Source of the DNA: an uncultured Erysipelotrichaceae bacterium
GTDB taxonomy: Bacteria; Bacillota_I; Bacilli_A; RF39; UBA660
Direction: 5' to 3'
Assembly (NCBI GenBank): GCA_951801995.1
Contig: CATOOY010000013.1
Location: 1 to 23,148 of the forward strand
Length of the DNA: 23,148 nt
A program made the position numbers and the translations under genes. Below, in pieces: positions 15,386 to 21,160 of the stretch. Within the stretch, counting starts at the first letter, position 1. The number at the start of each line of letters is the position of its first letter. A model generated the notes under the pieces. The model was not told where the DNA came from and searched no databases. It saw only the letters and a list, made by a program, of their open reading frames with translations.

Positions 15386-16064
15386 TTTTTATCACATCAT
15401 TTACTATATAACTCGCAGCTAGAAGTCCTGCTGTTGCTGGAACAAAACTATTAGAAGGAATCTCTTTTATACTTTTTGTATATTTAGATTCTGTACTAGA
15501 TAAAACGGTTACTTTTTCTTTTATTTTTTCTTCTTTTATCATTTTCCTTATTACTTTTGCAACTGGATCATAAGATGTTTTTCTTATGTCTGTAATTTTG
15601 AGTTTGGTAGGATCCATTTTATTTCCTGTTCCCATTATAAATAAACATTTTTTATGTTCTTTGATTCCTCTTCTTATTAATTCTTTTTTTACTGTTATAT
15701 CATCTTCTGCATCTATCATGTAATCAAATTCTTTATTAAAAATTATATTTATATTTTCTAAGGTTATTTTATTGGCTATCTTTATAACGTTTGCGTCTTT
15801 TACAACACTTTTTATTCTTTTTTCATATATATCTATTTTTTTACATCCTATTGTTTCATAGGTGGCCATTATTTGTCTATTTAAGTTGGTAATATCAAAT
15901 GTATCATAATCTACTAATATAAAATTTTTAATACCACATCGCATTAGTGATTCTAAGGCATATCCCCCTACGCCTCCTAGTCCTATAATAAGAATTGTCT
16001 TATTTTGTAATATATTTAACATATCTTTTCCAATTAATAATTCTAACCTTGAATATTCATTCAT
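15366..16064 (-). CDS. tcdA: tRNA threonylcarbamoyladenosine dehydratase (ThiF/E1-like)
   Basis: Cytosolic enzyme of the ThiF/MoeB/E1 superfamily that uses ATP to cyclise t6A37 to ct6A in ANN-decoding tRNAs. The 232-aa protein starts with RLELLIGKDMLNIL, then the nucleotide-binding motif IIGLGGVGGYALE (residues 26-38), the DYDTFDITNLNRQ segment with the conserved Asn-Arg-Gln, and the YMIDAEDDITVKKELI and MGTGNKMDPTKLKITDI stretches typical of TcdA/YrvM. It ends in FVPATAGLLAASYIVNDVI. The start at 16064 sits behind AGGGAG; a longer frame to 16133 would run into the RNA gene upstream. The synteny with a 6S-like RNA matches Bacillus. Confidence 0.9.
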   Translation of the reverse strand: MNEYSRLELLIGKDMLNILQNKTILIIGLGGVGGYALESLMRCGIKNFILVDYDTFDITNLNRQIMATYETIGCKKIDIYEKRIKSVVKDANVIKIANKITLENINIIFNKEFDYMIDAEDDITVKKELIRRGIKEHKKCLFIMGTGNKMDPTKLKITDIRKTSYDPVAKVIRKMIKEEKIKEKVTVLSSTESKYTKSIKEIPSNSFVPATAGLLAASYIVNDVIKNEKSNK

Positions 16065-16080
16065 CTTTTTCTCCCTATAT

Positions 16081-16237
16081 AAAAAACCTAGATGTGCCTT
16101 AACGATAAACCCTTCTTTCCAGGGGGGCATCACATGACAAGCTTTAGGATCCTTGATTTTACAAGTATTCTACACCACCGTCAATTAGATTCCCAATCGT
16201 TATTTTATAGAGTTTTTCTTATAAGCATCATCTAGGT
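16081..16237 (-). ncRNA. ssrS: Probable 6S RNA
   Basis: A strong promoter on the minus strand drives a non-coding stretch of about 157 bases. Its ends pair exactly: CCTAGATG (16229-16236) with CATCTAGG (16087-16094), followed by TTTTTT. Inside, AACGAT pairs with ATCGTT, TGAC with GTCA, and CTTG with CAAG around TAAAAT, giving one long interrupted hairpin as in 6S RNA, the RNA that mimics an open promoter and sequesters the housekeeping holoenzyme. In Bacillus the 6S-1 gene lies directly upstream of the tcdA homologue yrvM, the same order as here. It is somewhat short for 6S; another structured RNA remains possible. Confidence 0.7.
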
Positions 16238-16243
16238 ATTTTT

Positions 16244-16273
16244 ATTATACCATATAAGTGTTTCTTTTGGCAA
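16244..16273 (-). promoter_or_regulatory. Promoter of the 6S-like RNA
   Basis: On the minus strand TTGCCA (16268-16273) and a consensus TATAAT (16244-16249) are 18 bases apart. The -10 is extended (TGGTATAAT). The predicted start, near 16237, coincides with the outer stem of the RNA. Confidence 0.8.
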
Positions 16274-16299
16274 TATTGAATAAAAAAAGTAGACAATTT

Positions 16300-17211
16300 C
16301 TACTTTCTCATTTTATCAGAACCACATAGCAAACATTTTTTTGCAAATCTTGGAACTATTGAACCACAGGATTCACAGATATATGAATCTTTTAGTGCCT
16401 CTTCTTTCTCATCTTTTCCTTTTTCTTTTTTATTCATTTCTTCCATCATTTTTAATAATTGATCTACTTCTGCATTTAAATCTCTTGATTTTTCTGGAAG
16501 TACTATTTTATTTTCTATTTTTTCTTTGATAGGAGAAATACTTTTTACTTTTAATATTTCTTCTAATGTTTTGGGATTTTCTTGTGTCTCTTTCTTTTCT
16601 TTTTTGGGTTCTAATGTGTAATCATTTACTTTTAATATTTCTTTAAATTTTGAAGATTCTTCCCTTTGTGTTTTTGGTTTTGTTACTACTTTATTTTCTA
16701 TCTCTTCTATTGATTTATTTATTTTTTCTGGCTCTTTTATGGCTTCTGGTTTTTTTATCTCTTTTTGTATAATAGGAGTTGGTTTCTTTATTTGTTCAAT
16801 ATTTATTTCTTTCTTGTCTTCTACTATTTCTTCTCTTTCTTTTTTGGAAAATGCTAAAATGGGATAAAAGATGAATGGGAAAAATAGAAGCCCTATTGCA
16901 AAAAGAGCGCTTCTATTATATTTGTTTGCTAATTTTACACTTAATAGTGCTAAAACAAATAGATTTACAATAGGAACAAGTAGTAAAAAAATACTAAGTG
17001 GATTTACTTCTGCTATTGTCATAAGTATATATATATTATAAATAGGGATGATTGCCTTCCATCCTTTTCTTTCGTTTTTCTCAAATAACTTATACCAACT
17101 CATGATCAAAATAATAGATATAATAGTACCTACTACTACAGTGGCTATTAAAATGCTACTAAAGAACATGTCCATGTTATCTGCTACATATGTATCTACC
17201 ATGCCAATCAC
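16300..17211 (-). CDS. DUF5684-like membrane protein with C-terminal zinc ribbon
   Basis: The 303-aa protein has an N-terminal membrane block with about four hydrophobic segments (residues 17-40, 52-72, 73-93 and 103-122) and the WYKLFEKNERKGWKAIIPIYNIY motif typical of DUF5684-type proteins. A long charged, Lys/Glu-rich cytoplasmic linker follows (about 123-275). It ends in a zinc ribbon with Cys279/Cys282 and Cys293/Cys296. The function is unknown. The start may be the GTG at 17211 or the ATG at 17202: AAGGA is close to the first and rather far from the second. A promoter at 17232-17260 serves it alone. The zinc ribbon suggests protein or nucleic-acid contact on the cytoplasmic face. Confidence 0.8.
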   Translation of the reverse strand: MIGMVDTYVADNMDMFFSSILIATVVVGTIISIILIMSWYKLFEKNERKGWKAIIPIYNIYILMTIAEVNPLSIFLLLVPIVNLFVLALLSVKLANKYNRSALFAIGLLFFPFIFYPILAFSKKEREEIVEDKKEINIEQIKKPTPIIQKEIKKPEAIKEPEKINKSIEEIENKVVTKPKTQREESSKFKEILKVNDYTLEPKKEKKETQENPKTLEEILKVKSISPIKEKIENKIVLPEKSRDLNAEVDQLLKMMEEMNKKEKGKDEKEEALKDSYICESCGSIVPRFAKKCLLCGSDKMRK

Positions 17212-17231
17212 TCTTCCTTATTCTTATTATT

Positions 17232-17260
17232 ATTGTAACCTAATTTTTATATTCTGTAAA
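17232..17260 (-). promoter_or_regulatory. Promoter of the DUF5684-like gene
   Basis: On the minus strand TTTACA (17255-17260) and TACAAT (17232-17237) are 17 bases apart. The predicted start is about 14 bases before the GTG. Confidence 0.7.
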
Positions 17261-17394
17261 TAATAAAAGTATTTTTTACTATAAAAAAGAGGAATATTTA
17301 CAATAGTTAGTAATAGATTATTCATTCATTATTTTTTAATAAATATATTTTTATAAAACATTCTTCAAAGAATAAATAATTAGTTACTACCTTA

Positions 17395-17422
17395 TTGCTT
17401 CCACTTTTTATATCAGTATAAT
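17395..17422 (+). promoter_or_regulatory. Orphan plus-strand promoter
   Basis: TTGCTT (17395-17400) and a consensus TATAAT (17417-17422) are 16 bases apart on the plus strand. No plus-strand gene follows before the convergent tRNA genes, so it would make only a short RNA of about 200 bases ending near 17644. Confidence 0.5.
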
Positions 17423-17428
17423 GTGATT

Positions 17429-17618
17429 TATTATTATTTGGATAAGAGGTGCTGTAATTAGTTTTTCATAATTTAATTCTAAATATTTTTGGCTGAAGAT
17501 TAAGATTTTTTTTAAAGTTAGTTTATTGCTATTATTTTATCATTATGATAGTAGTAATAAAAAAATGACACTTAATTCTTCATTGAATTAAATGTCTAAA
17601 CATTATTAATTAGGTATA
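17429..17618 (+). other. Possible decayed riboswitch or small RNA
   Basis: Downstream of the orphan promoter the plus strand carries AGAGGTGCTG and, about 50 bases later, GGCTGAAGATTA. These have the order of the 5' half of a TPP riboswitch (GGGGUGC then GGCUGAGAUUA). The 3' half that binds the pyrophosphate (CCUGAUCUGG) is not visible. Two hairpins follow (TATCAT/ATGATA, and GACACTTAATTC with GAATTAAATGTC), then the terminator. This 400-base intergenic stretch otherwise holds nothing I can support. Confidence 0.25.
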
Positions 17619-17644
17619 AAAACGACTTTTTGATAAATCGTTTT
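17617..17644. terminator. Bidirectional terminator at the end of the tRNA-Gln/tRNA-Glu unit
   Basis: AAAACGA (17619-17625) pairs with TCGTTTT (17638-17644). On the minus strand, downstream of tRNA-Glu, the right arm runs into a five-T tract. It could also end the orphan plus-strand transcript. Confidence 0.55.
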
Positions 17645-17680
17645 AATTAATACTCAAAAAGTTCGAGTTTGATATCAATT

Positions 17681-17757
17681 TGGTGACTCGTATGGGATTT
17701 GAACCCATGAATGTAGCCTTGAGAGGGCTATGTGTTAAACCACTTCACCAACGAGCC
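17681..17757 (-). tRNA. tRNA-Glu (anticodon CTC)
   Basis: The minus strand folds as a cloverleaf. The acceptor GGCTCGT pairs with ACGAGTC (one G-U), and CCA is encoded. The anticodon stem TAGCC/GGCTA encloses CTCTCAA with anticodon CTC. The T-arm is ATGGG/CCCAT with loop TTCAAAT. The sequence closely follows the usual Firmicutes tRNA-Glu except that the wobble base is C rather than T, so it reads GAG only. It lies downstream of tRNA-Gln. Confidence 0.93.
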
Positions 17758-17801
17758 ATTTTTATATTTATAAAAAAGAAATTTATCTTTTTGTAAACAA
17801 A

Positions 17802-17875
17802 TGGCTGCTCCAGCTAGATTCGAACTAGCGATCACGGAGTCAGAGTCCGATGCCTTACCACTTGGCTATGGAGCA
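17802..17875 (-). tRNA. tRNA-Gln (anticodon CTG)
   Basis: On the minus strand the acceptor TGCTCCA pairs with TGGAGCA, with discriminator G and encoded CCA. The anticodon loop CTCTGAC gives anticodon CTG, reading CAG. The T-arm has GCTAG/CTAGC around TTCGAAT. It is the first of two tRNA genes transcribed together, with an extended -10 immediately upstream. Confidence 0.93.
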
Positions 17876-17893
17876 ATTTTCTCTTCCTTTTAT

Positions 17894-17902
17894 ATTGTAT
17901 CA
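17894..17902 (-). promoter_or_regulatory. Extended -10 promoter of the tRNA-Gln/tRNA-Glu unit
   Basis: The minus strand reads TGATACAAT, an extended -10 with hexamer TACAAT (17894-17899), about 20 bases before the tRNA. The -35 region is weak. Its TGA is also the stop codon of the small upstream gene. Confidence 0.55.
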
Positions 17903-18061
17903 CGTCTTTTCTAAAAAGAAAATTCTTTTTTTTATTTTTACTCTTTTTTTTATATTTTGAAAAGTATTTAAAATAAAGAAAATAAAAATAAGGGGTATAA
18001 AAATACAGAAAAAACAAATGGATAACAGCAAACCTATACATGTATAAAAAATATTTTTCAT
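17900..18061 (-). CDS. Small single-pass membrane protein, 53 aa
   Basis: An ATG at 18061, preceded by AGAAGGTG at good spacing, opens a 53-codon frame ending in TGA at 17900. The product has a short polar start (MKNIFYTC), one long hydrophobic stretch (about residues 9-31, rich in Ile, Leu and Phe) and a strongly basic tail (NIKKRVKIKKRIFFLEKT). An extended -10 (TGTTATAAT, 18081-18089) lies just upstream, inside the tail of the terminator of the preceding operon. A competing longer frame in another register overlaps tRNA-Gln and is less credible. Small hydrophobic proteins with basic tails include toxins and regulators of membrane complexes; nothing here chooses between them. Confidence 0.5.
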   Translation of the reverse strand: MKNIFYTCIGLLLSICFFCIFIPLIFIFFILNTFQNIKKRVKIKKRIFFLEKT

Positions 18062-18084
18062 TTTTAACACCTTCTATTTTATTA

Positions 18085-18118
18085 TAACAAAAAAGAGTCT
18101 TTTTTAAATGACTCTTTT
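18085..18118 (-). terminator. Intrinsic terminator of the SDR/rubredoxin operon
   Basis: On the minus strand AAAAGAGTC (18110-18118) pairs perfectly with GACTCTTTT (18091-18099), and the T-run continues beyond the stem. It lies 10 bases past the stop of the flavin reductase/rubredoxin gene. Confidence 0.85.
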
Positions 18119-18128
18119 GTCATAGAAC

Positions 18129-18758
18129 TTATTTTTCTATTTTTTTAAAATTATTTGCTGGTCTTCTACAGATAGGACATATATAATTTTCTGTCCATTT
18201 ATCTTCTGCTACTTCATACCCACATATTTCACATTTCCAAACTACTTTTTTATCTTCTTCTTTTTCTTCTATATATGTTGGAGCTTTTCTAGGACTTTTT
18301 CCTTTTAATACTTCATGATAATACTTATATGTCATGGGTCTTGTTTGTGTTGGTTTTTTTGTATTTATTATTTCTCCTATAAAAATAGTATGTGTAGATA
18401 TTTCTATTTCATTTACTACTTTGCATACAAAGGCACCACAGCACTCTTTTAAAATAGGTATATCTTCTAACTGTTCTATATCTATATCTTTATATTTATC
18501 TATTTCTCTACTAGAGTGATAACCAAATGTACCAATTATATTCGCATCTACTTTCTCATCTAGAATAGAAATACTAAATTTTTTTACTTTTTTGATCACT
18601 TTATTTGTATAATTTTCATGGTTTATACTAATGGCGATGGTTAAAGGATTATTTGTAATTTGTATTAAACTATTGGCTATACATCCTACTTTTCTTTCTT
18701 CTTGGGTTCCAACAAGGTACATTCCATAACTTATATTTTTTAATACATTTTTATCCAT
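18129..18758 (-). CDS. hrb: Flavin reductase-like protein with C-terminal rubredoxin (high-molecular-weight rubredoxin type)
   Basis: The 209-aa protein joins an FMN-binding split-barrel flavin-reductase domain (residues 1-150, with KVGCIANSLIQITNNPLTIAI) to a rubredoxin domain (172-206). The rubredoxin iron ligands are Cys176/Cys179 and Cys194/Cys197. This is the layout of Hrb, which in anaerobes such as Moorella passes electrons from NAD(P)H to flavodiiron proteins that remove O2 or NO. It has no membrane segment. It starts two bases after the SDR stop, so the two are one operon. An anaerobic or oxygen-sensitive host is implied. The terminal electron acceptor is not encoded in the window. 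Confidence 0.88.
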   Translation of the reverse strand: MDKNVLKNISYGMYLVGTQEERKVGCIANSLIQITNNPLTIAISINHENYTNKVIKKVKKFSISILDEKVDANIIGTFGYHSSREIDKYKDIDIEQLEDIPILKECCGAFVCKVVNEIEISTHTIFIGEIINTKKPTQTRPMTYKYYHEVLKGKSPRKAPTYIEEKEEDKKVVWKCEICGYEVAEDKWTENYICPICRRPANNFKKIEK

Positions 18759-18760
18759 AT

Positions 18761-19498
18761 CTAGCTTTTGGCACCTCCATCTACTGATAAAATGGCTCCT
18801 GTTATATAATTTGCCATAGGACTTGCTAGAAAAAGAAATGCATTTGCAATATCGATTGGTTCTCCTATTCTTCCTAGAGGTACTGTTTTTAGAAGTGGCT
18901 CTATCATTTCTTTTGGAAGATTTGCTACCATATCTGTGTTTGTAATACCTGGTGCTACTGCATTTACACGAATATTATATTTTCCAAGCTCTAGGGCTAA
19001 TGACTTTGTCATTCCATTTATAGCAAATTTACTAGTAGGATACCCTACCCCACTTGCCTGCCCATAAAGACTCACCATAGAGCTTGTGTTTAAAACAACA
19101 CCACTTTGTTTGTTCTTCATATATGGTACTACTGCTTTTGTCATATAGAATGCTGCATTTACATTTAAATTTATAATTTTATCAAATTCTTCTATACTTG
19201 TGTCTTCTATTTTTTTATTTGCTGATATTCCTGCATTGTTTATTAATATATCTATTTGTCCATATTTTTGATATATTTTTTCTACTACTTCTTCTATTTC
19301 TTTCCCATTATTTAAATTTGGAAAAAAACCTTCTACCTCTATGTTTTCCTTTTTTAATTTTTCAATTGCTTTTTTTACACTTTCTTCTTTAGAACCAAAT
19401 AAGATTACTTTTGCATGATTTTGTGCAAAAAGCTTGGCTGTCTCAAATCCAATTCCTCTTGTTCCTCCTGTAATAATGGTTACTTTGTTTTTTAACAT
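18761..19498 (-). CDS. Short-chain dehydrogenase/reductase, FabG-like
   Basis: A 245-aa NAD(P)-dependent oxidoreductase of the classical SDR family. The cofactor motif is TGGTRGIG (residues 10-17), NNAG is at 87-90, and the catalytic residues are Ser139 or Ser140, Tyr153 and Lys157 (YPTSK). The C-terminal segment GRIGEPIDIANAFLFLASP is typical of 3-oxoacyl-ACP reductase and of hydroxysteroid dehydrogenases, and sequence alone does not decide between them. There are no fatty-acid synthesis genes beside it, which makes a FabG role in the main pathway less sure. The start at 19498 has AGGAG; a longer frame to 19543 crosses the promoter. It leads an operon with the rubredoxin-flavoprotein. Confidence 0.9.
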   Translation of the reverse strand: MLKNKVTIITGGTRGIGFETAKLFAQNHAKVILFGSKEESVKKAIEKLKKENIEVEGFFPNLNNGKEIEEVVEKIYQKYGQIDILINNAGISANKKIEDTSIEEFDKIINLNVNAAFYMTKAVVPYMKNKQSGVVLNTSSMVSLYGQASGVGYPTSKFAINGMTKSLALELGKYNIRVNAVAPGITNTDMVANLPKEMIEPLLKTVPLGRIGEPIDIANAFLFLASPMANYITGAILSVDGGAKS

Positions 19499-19534
19499 AT
19501 CTTCTACTCCTTCTAAGTTCTTTATTCTTATTTT

Positions 19535-19563
19535 AATATACATAGAATAGAAAACTTTGTCAA
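19535..19563 (-). promoter_or_regulatory. Promoter of the SDR/rubredoxin operon
   Basis: On the minus strand TTGACA (19558-19563) and TATATT (19535-19540) are 17 bases apart, with a consensus -35. The predicted start, near 19528, supports the SDR start at 19498. Confidence 0.8.
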
Positions 19564-19585
19564 TTTATTTTATGTTAAGTTTTTA

Positions 19586-19614
19586 TTGCATCATTTGAAA
19601 AGCTATATTATAAT
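19586..19614 (+). promoter_or_regulatory. Promoter of tRNA-Thr
   Basis: TTGCAT (19586-19591) and TATAAT (19609-19614) are 17 bases apart, and the tRNA begins 9 bases downstream of the -10. It is divergent from the SDR promoter. Confidence 0.75.
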
Positions 19615-19622
19615 ATTATTAT

Positions 19623-19696
19623 GCCGATGTAGTTTAGTGGTAAAACAGGCCCTTGGTAAGGGTCAGCGGTCAGTTCAATTCTGTCCTTCGGCACCA
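19623..19696 (+). tRNA. tRNA-Thr (anticodon GGT)
   Basis: A 74-base cloverleaf with encoded CCA. The D-stem is GTTT/AAAC. The anticodon stem GGCCC/GGGTC encloses TTGGTAA with anticodon GGT, and the T-loop is TTCAATT. Two U-U oppositions are present: position 6 with 67 in the acceptor and 50 with 64 in the T-stem. It may be a working tRNA or one in decay. It marks the boundary between the host backbone and the recombinase-bearing accessory DNA. Confidence 0.88.
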
Positions 19697-19739
19697 TTGA
19701 GCAATCTATTCTAACTTTTGTTAGATTTAAACATATAGT

Positions 19740-19766
19740 ATCAACTTCAAAAGAAGTTGATTTTTT
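19740..19766 (+). terminator. Intrinsic terminator of tRNA-Thr
   Basis: ATCAACTTC and GAAGTTGAT form a perfect 9-bp stem with an AAAA loop, followed by TTTTT. It lies about 45 bases past the tRNA and 30 bases before the ATG of the 91-aa gene. Confidence 0.85.
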
Positions 19767-19795
19767 GTATTTAAGAAAAGAAAGGATAGATTTAG

Positions 19796-20071
19796 ATGAT
19801 TAAATTAAAAACAAAAGAATTACATTTTGATGAGGAACTAAAAAAGAAAATAGAATTTATATGTGATTTTTGTAATACTAAACCTACTATAATAAATGGT
19901 AGTATCAAAAACATAGAACACACAAATTTGAACTATATCGAACCTCATAGAGTTATTATCAAAGGTATTACTTTTCTAGTTTTTAATTATTCTAAAACTA
20001 TATATGTTGGAAGTCTAGCAAATTCCCTAGAAATAAAAGATTTAGAAAGTTTTATTAAATCATTAGATTAA
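19796..20071 (+). CDS. Hypothetical protein, 91 aa
   Basis: This small soluble protein is not one I recognise. Residues 1-30 are charged and helical in character and include Cys23 and Cys26 (CDFC), a possible half zinc site with no matching second pair. The rest looks like alternating beta strands (HRVIIKGITFLVFNY, TIYVGSLANSL) with a short C-terminal helix. The ATG is preceded by AAAGGA at acceptable spacing. It sits alone between the tRNA-Thr terminator and the recombinase region on the plus strand, so it probably belongs to the accessory element. Codon use is as AT-rich as the host's. Confidence 0.6.
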   Translation: MIKLKTKELHFDEELKKKIEFICDFCNTKPTIINGSIKNIEHTNLNYIEPHRVIIKGITFLVFNYSKTIYVGSLANSLEIKDLESFIKSLD

Positions 20072-20137
20072 ATGTATTAAAACTTAATCAACTTCTCTTA
20101 AAATGCCTTTAAATAGGCAAAAAATGGTAATTATGTC

Positions 20138-20165
20138 TTGACTTTAAAGATTAAATATCTATAAT
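20138..20165 (+). promoter_or_regulatory. Promoter of the recombinase leader
   Basis: TTGACT (20138-20143) and a consensus TATAAT (20160-20165) are 16 bases apart. The predicted start, near 20172, gives a leader of about 165 bases containing a short open frame and a terminator hairpin before the recombinase ATG. Confidence 0.7.
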
Positions 20166-20205
20166 AGGTAACCAAGAAACAAGTTTTATGTTTTTGGGGG
20201 TTAAT

Positions 20206-20280
20206 ATGAAACGAAGTTTGAATTATATTAATTGGGCCTATTTAGATTTTAAGAGGTGTCAAAGACATAAAAGAATTTAA
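20206..20280 (+). CDS. Leader peptide, 24 aa
   Basis: An ATG at 20206, five bases after a GGGGG ribosome-binding site, opens a 24-codon frame that starts MKRSLNYINWAYLDF and ends in a basic RHKRI. Its stop lies in the loop of the following terminator hairpin, and its last third covers the left arm (20251-20267). Ribosomes moving through or stalled near its end would prevent that arm from pairing. An in-frame ATG at 20188 could extend it by six residues. The peptide presumably acts by being translated rather than as a product. Confidence 0.5.
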   Translation: MKRSLNYINWAYLDFKRCQRHKRI

Positions 20281-20303
20281 TGTGTCTTTGTTGCCTCTTT
20301 TTA
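20251..20303 (+). terminator. Attenuator hairpin upstream of the recombinase
   Basis: AAGAGG (20251-20256) and CAAAGACA (20260-20267) pair with TGTCTTTG (20283-20290) and CCTCTT (20294-20299), with a small internal loop and a T-run after the stem. The hairpin sits inside the leader between the promoter and the recombinase ribosome-binding site and overlaps the leader peptide frame, as in translation-controlled attenuation. Confidence 0.7.
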
Positions 20304-20335
20304 GGTTTCAAAGATAAAAAGGAGGATTAAAAAAT

Positions 20336-20812
20336 ATGAGTGATGAAAAGAAAATAGCAGGTTTGTATATTAGAGTTAGCACAGAAGATCAAGCCAGAGA
20401 GGGATTTAGTTTACCAGAGCAAGAAAAAAGATTAAGCACAATGTGTGAATATAAGGGTTATGAAATTTATAAAATCTATAAAGATGCTGGAATAAGTGCT
20501 AAAACTGGAAATAAAAGACCAGCATTTGAAGAACTATTACAAGATATAAAAGATAAAAAATGTAATACTATTGTTGTGTTAAAACTAGATAGATTAACTA
20601 GAAGTGTTTATGATATGGAACATATTATGAAATTCCTAGATGAAAATAATGCTTATCTTGATTGTGCAAATGATGATATTAATACTACAAATGCAAATGG
20701 TAAAATGGTCGCAAGACTTTTAACAACAGTTTCACAAAATGAAATAGAAAGAACAAGTGAGAGAACTAAAATAGGTTTAGCTGGTGCAATAAAAGGGCTC
20801 TTATTCAAATAA
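20336..20812 (+). pseudogene. Large serine recombinase, N-terminal catalytic domain (interrupted)
   Basis: The first 154 residues or so are the resolvase-type catalytic domain of a large serine recombinase. YIRVSTEDQAREGFSLPEQ carries the nucleophile Ser, LKLDRLTRSV supplies active-site Arg residues, and NEIERTSERTKIGLAGAIK is the helix leading to the DNA-binding part. At 20796 the sequence changes to an insertion-sequence end and the frame soon stops after four foreign residues. The rest of the enzyme resumes near 21160 in another open frame. Such enzymes of integrative elements and phages cut attachment sites for integration and excision. An AGGAGG ribosome-binding site precedes the ATG. 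The enzyme should be inactive because its recombinase domain is missing. Confidence 0.88.
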
Positions 20813-21160
20813 CGTGAGAGAAGTGGATTATATCAAAAATGCATGATATAATAAACATAGGAGAATAAGAAAAATGCAAGAATTTTTAGAAGGACTAAAA
20901 GGAAATTTGGTATACATTAAACATTATTATGAAGATAAAACATTACATATTTATTGTGAAACGAAAATAGAGTCAAAAATTAAAATCCATGAAAGACAAG
21001 AACGAGTTGTAAAAGATTTGCCATTTGGAGAATATAAGGTAAAACTGCATATATTGTCAAAGAGATTTTATGTAAGTGAAGAAAATAGAAAGACTATATC
21101 AGAAAAATTTGAATTTATAAATGAAACAGGAAGAAGAACAAAACGTTTAGATAATAAAAT
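20796..21160 (+). mobile_element. ISL3-family insertion sequence, 5' remnant
   Basis: The stretch begins with GGCTCTTATTC, which has the form of an ISL3-family terminal inverted repeat, exactly where the recombinase frame is broken. It contains a leader and the start of a transposase frame (ATG at 20874, behind GGAGAA). The encoded residues 1-95, with RVVKDLPFGEYKVKLHI and FEFINETGRRTKRLDNKI, match the N-terminal part of ISL3 transposases, but the usual zinc-finger Cys residues are lost. The catalytic DDE part and the right end are missing, so a deletion joined the remnant to the recombinase. The right boundary is approximate. Confidence 0.7.

Noticed and set aside
17440..17520. Lysine riboswitch based on AGAGGTGC and GGCTGAA
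   Set aside because: The conserved GAGC-GUCGCCGAAG core is absent; the order of motifs fits the 5' half of a TPP element slightly better, and even that is weak.
17832..18041. 69-aa minus-strand open frame
   Set aside because: It runs into tRNA-Gln and has no ribosome-binding site; the 53-aa frame in another register at 17900-18061 has both better signals and avoids the tRNA.
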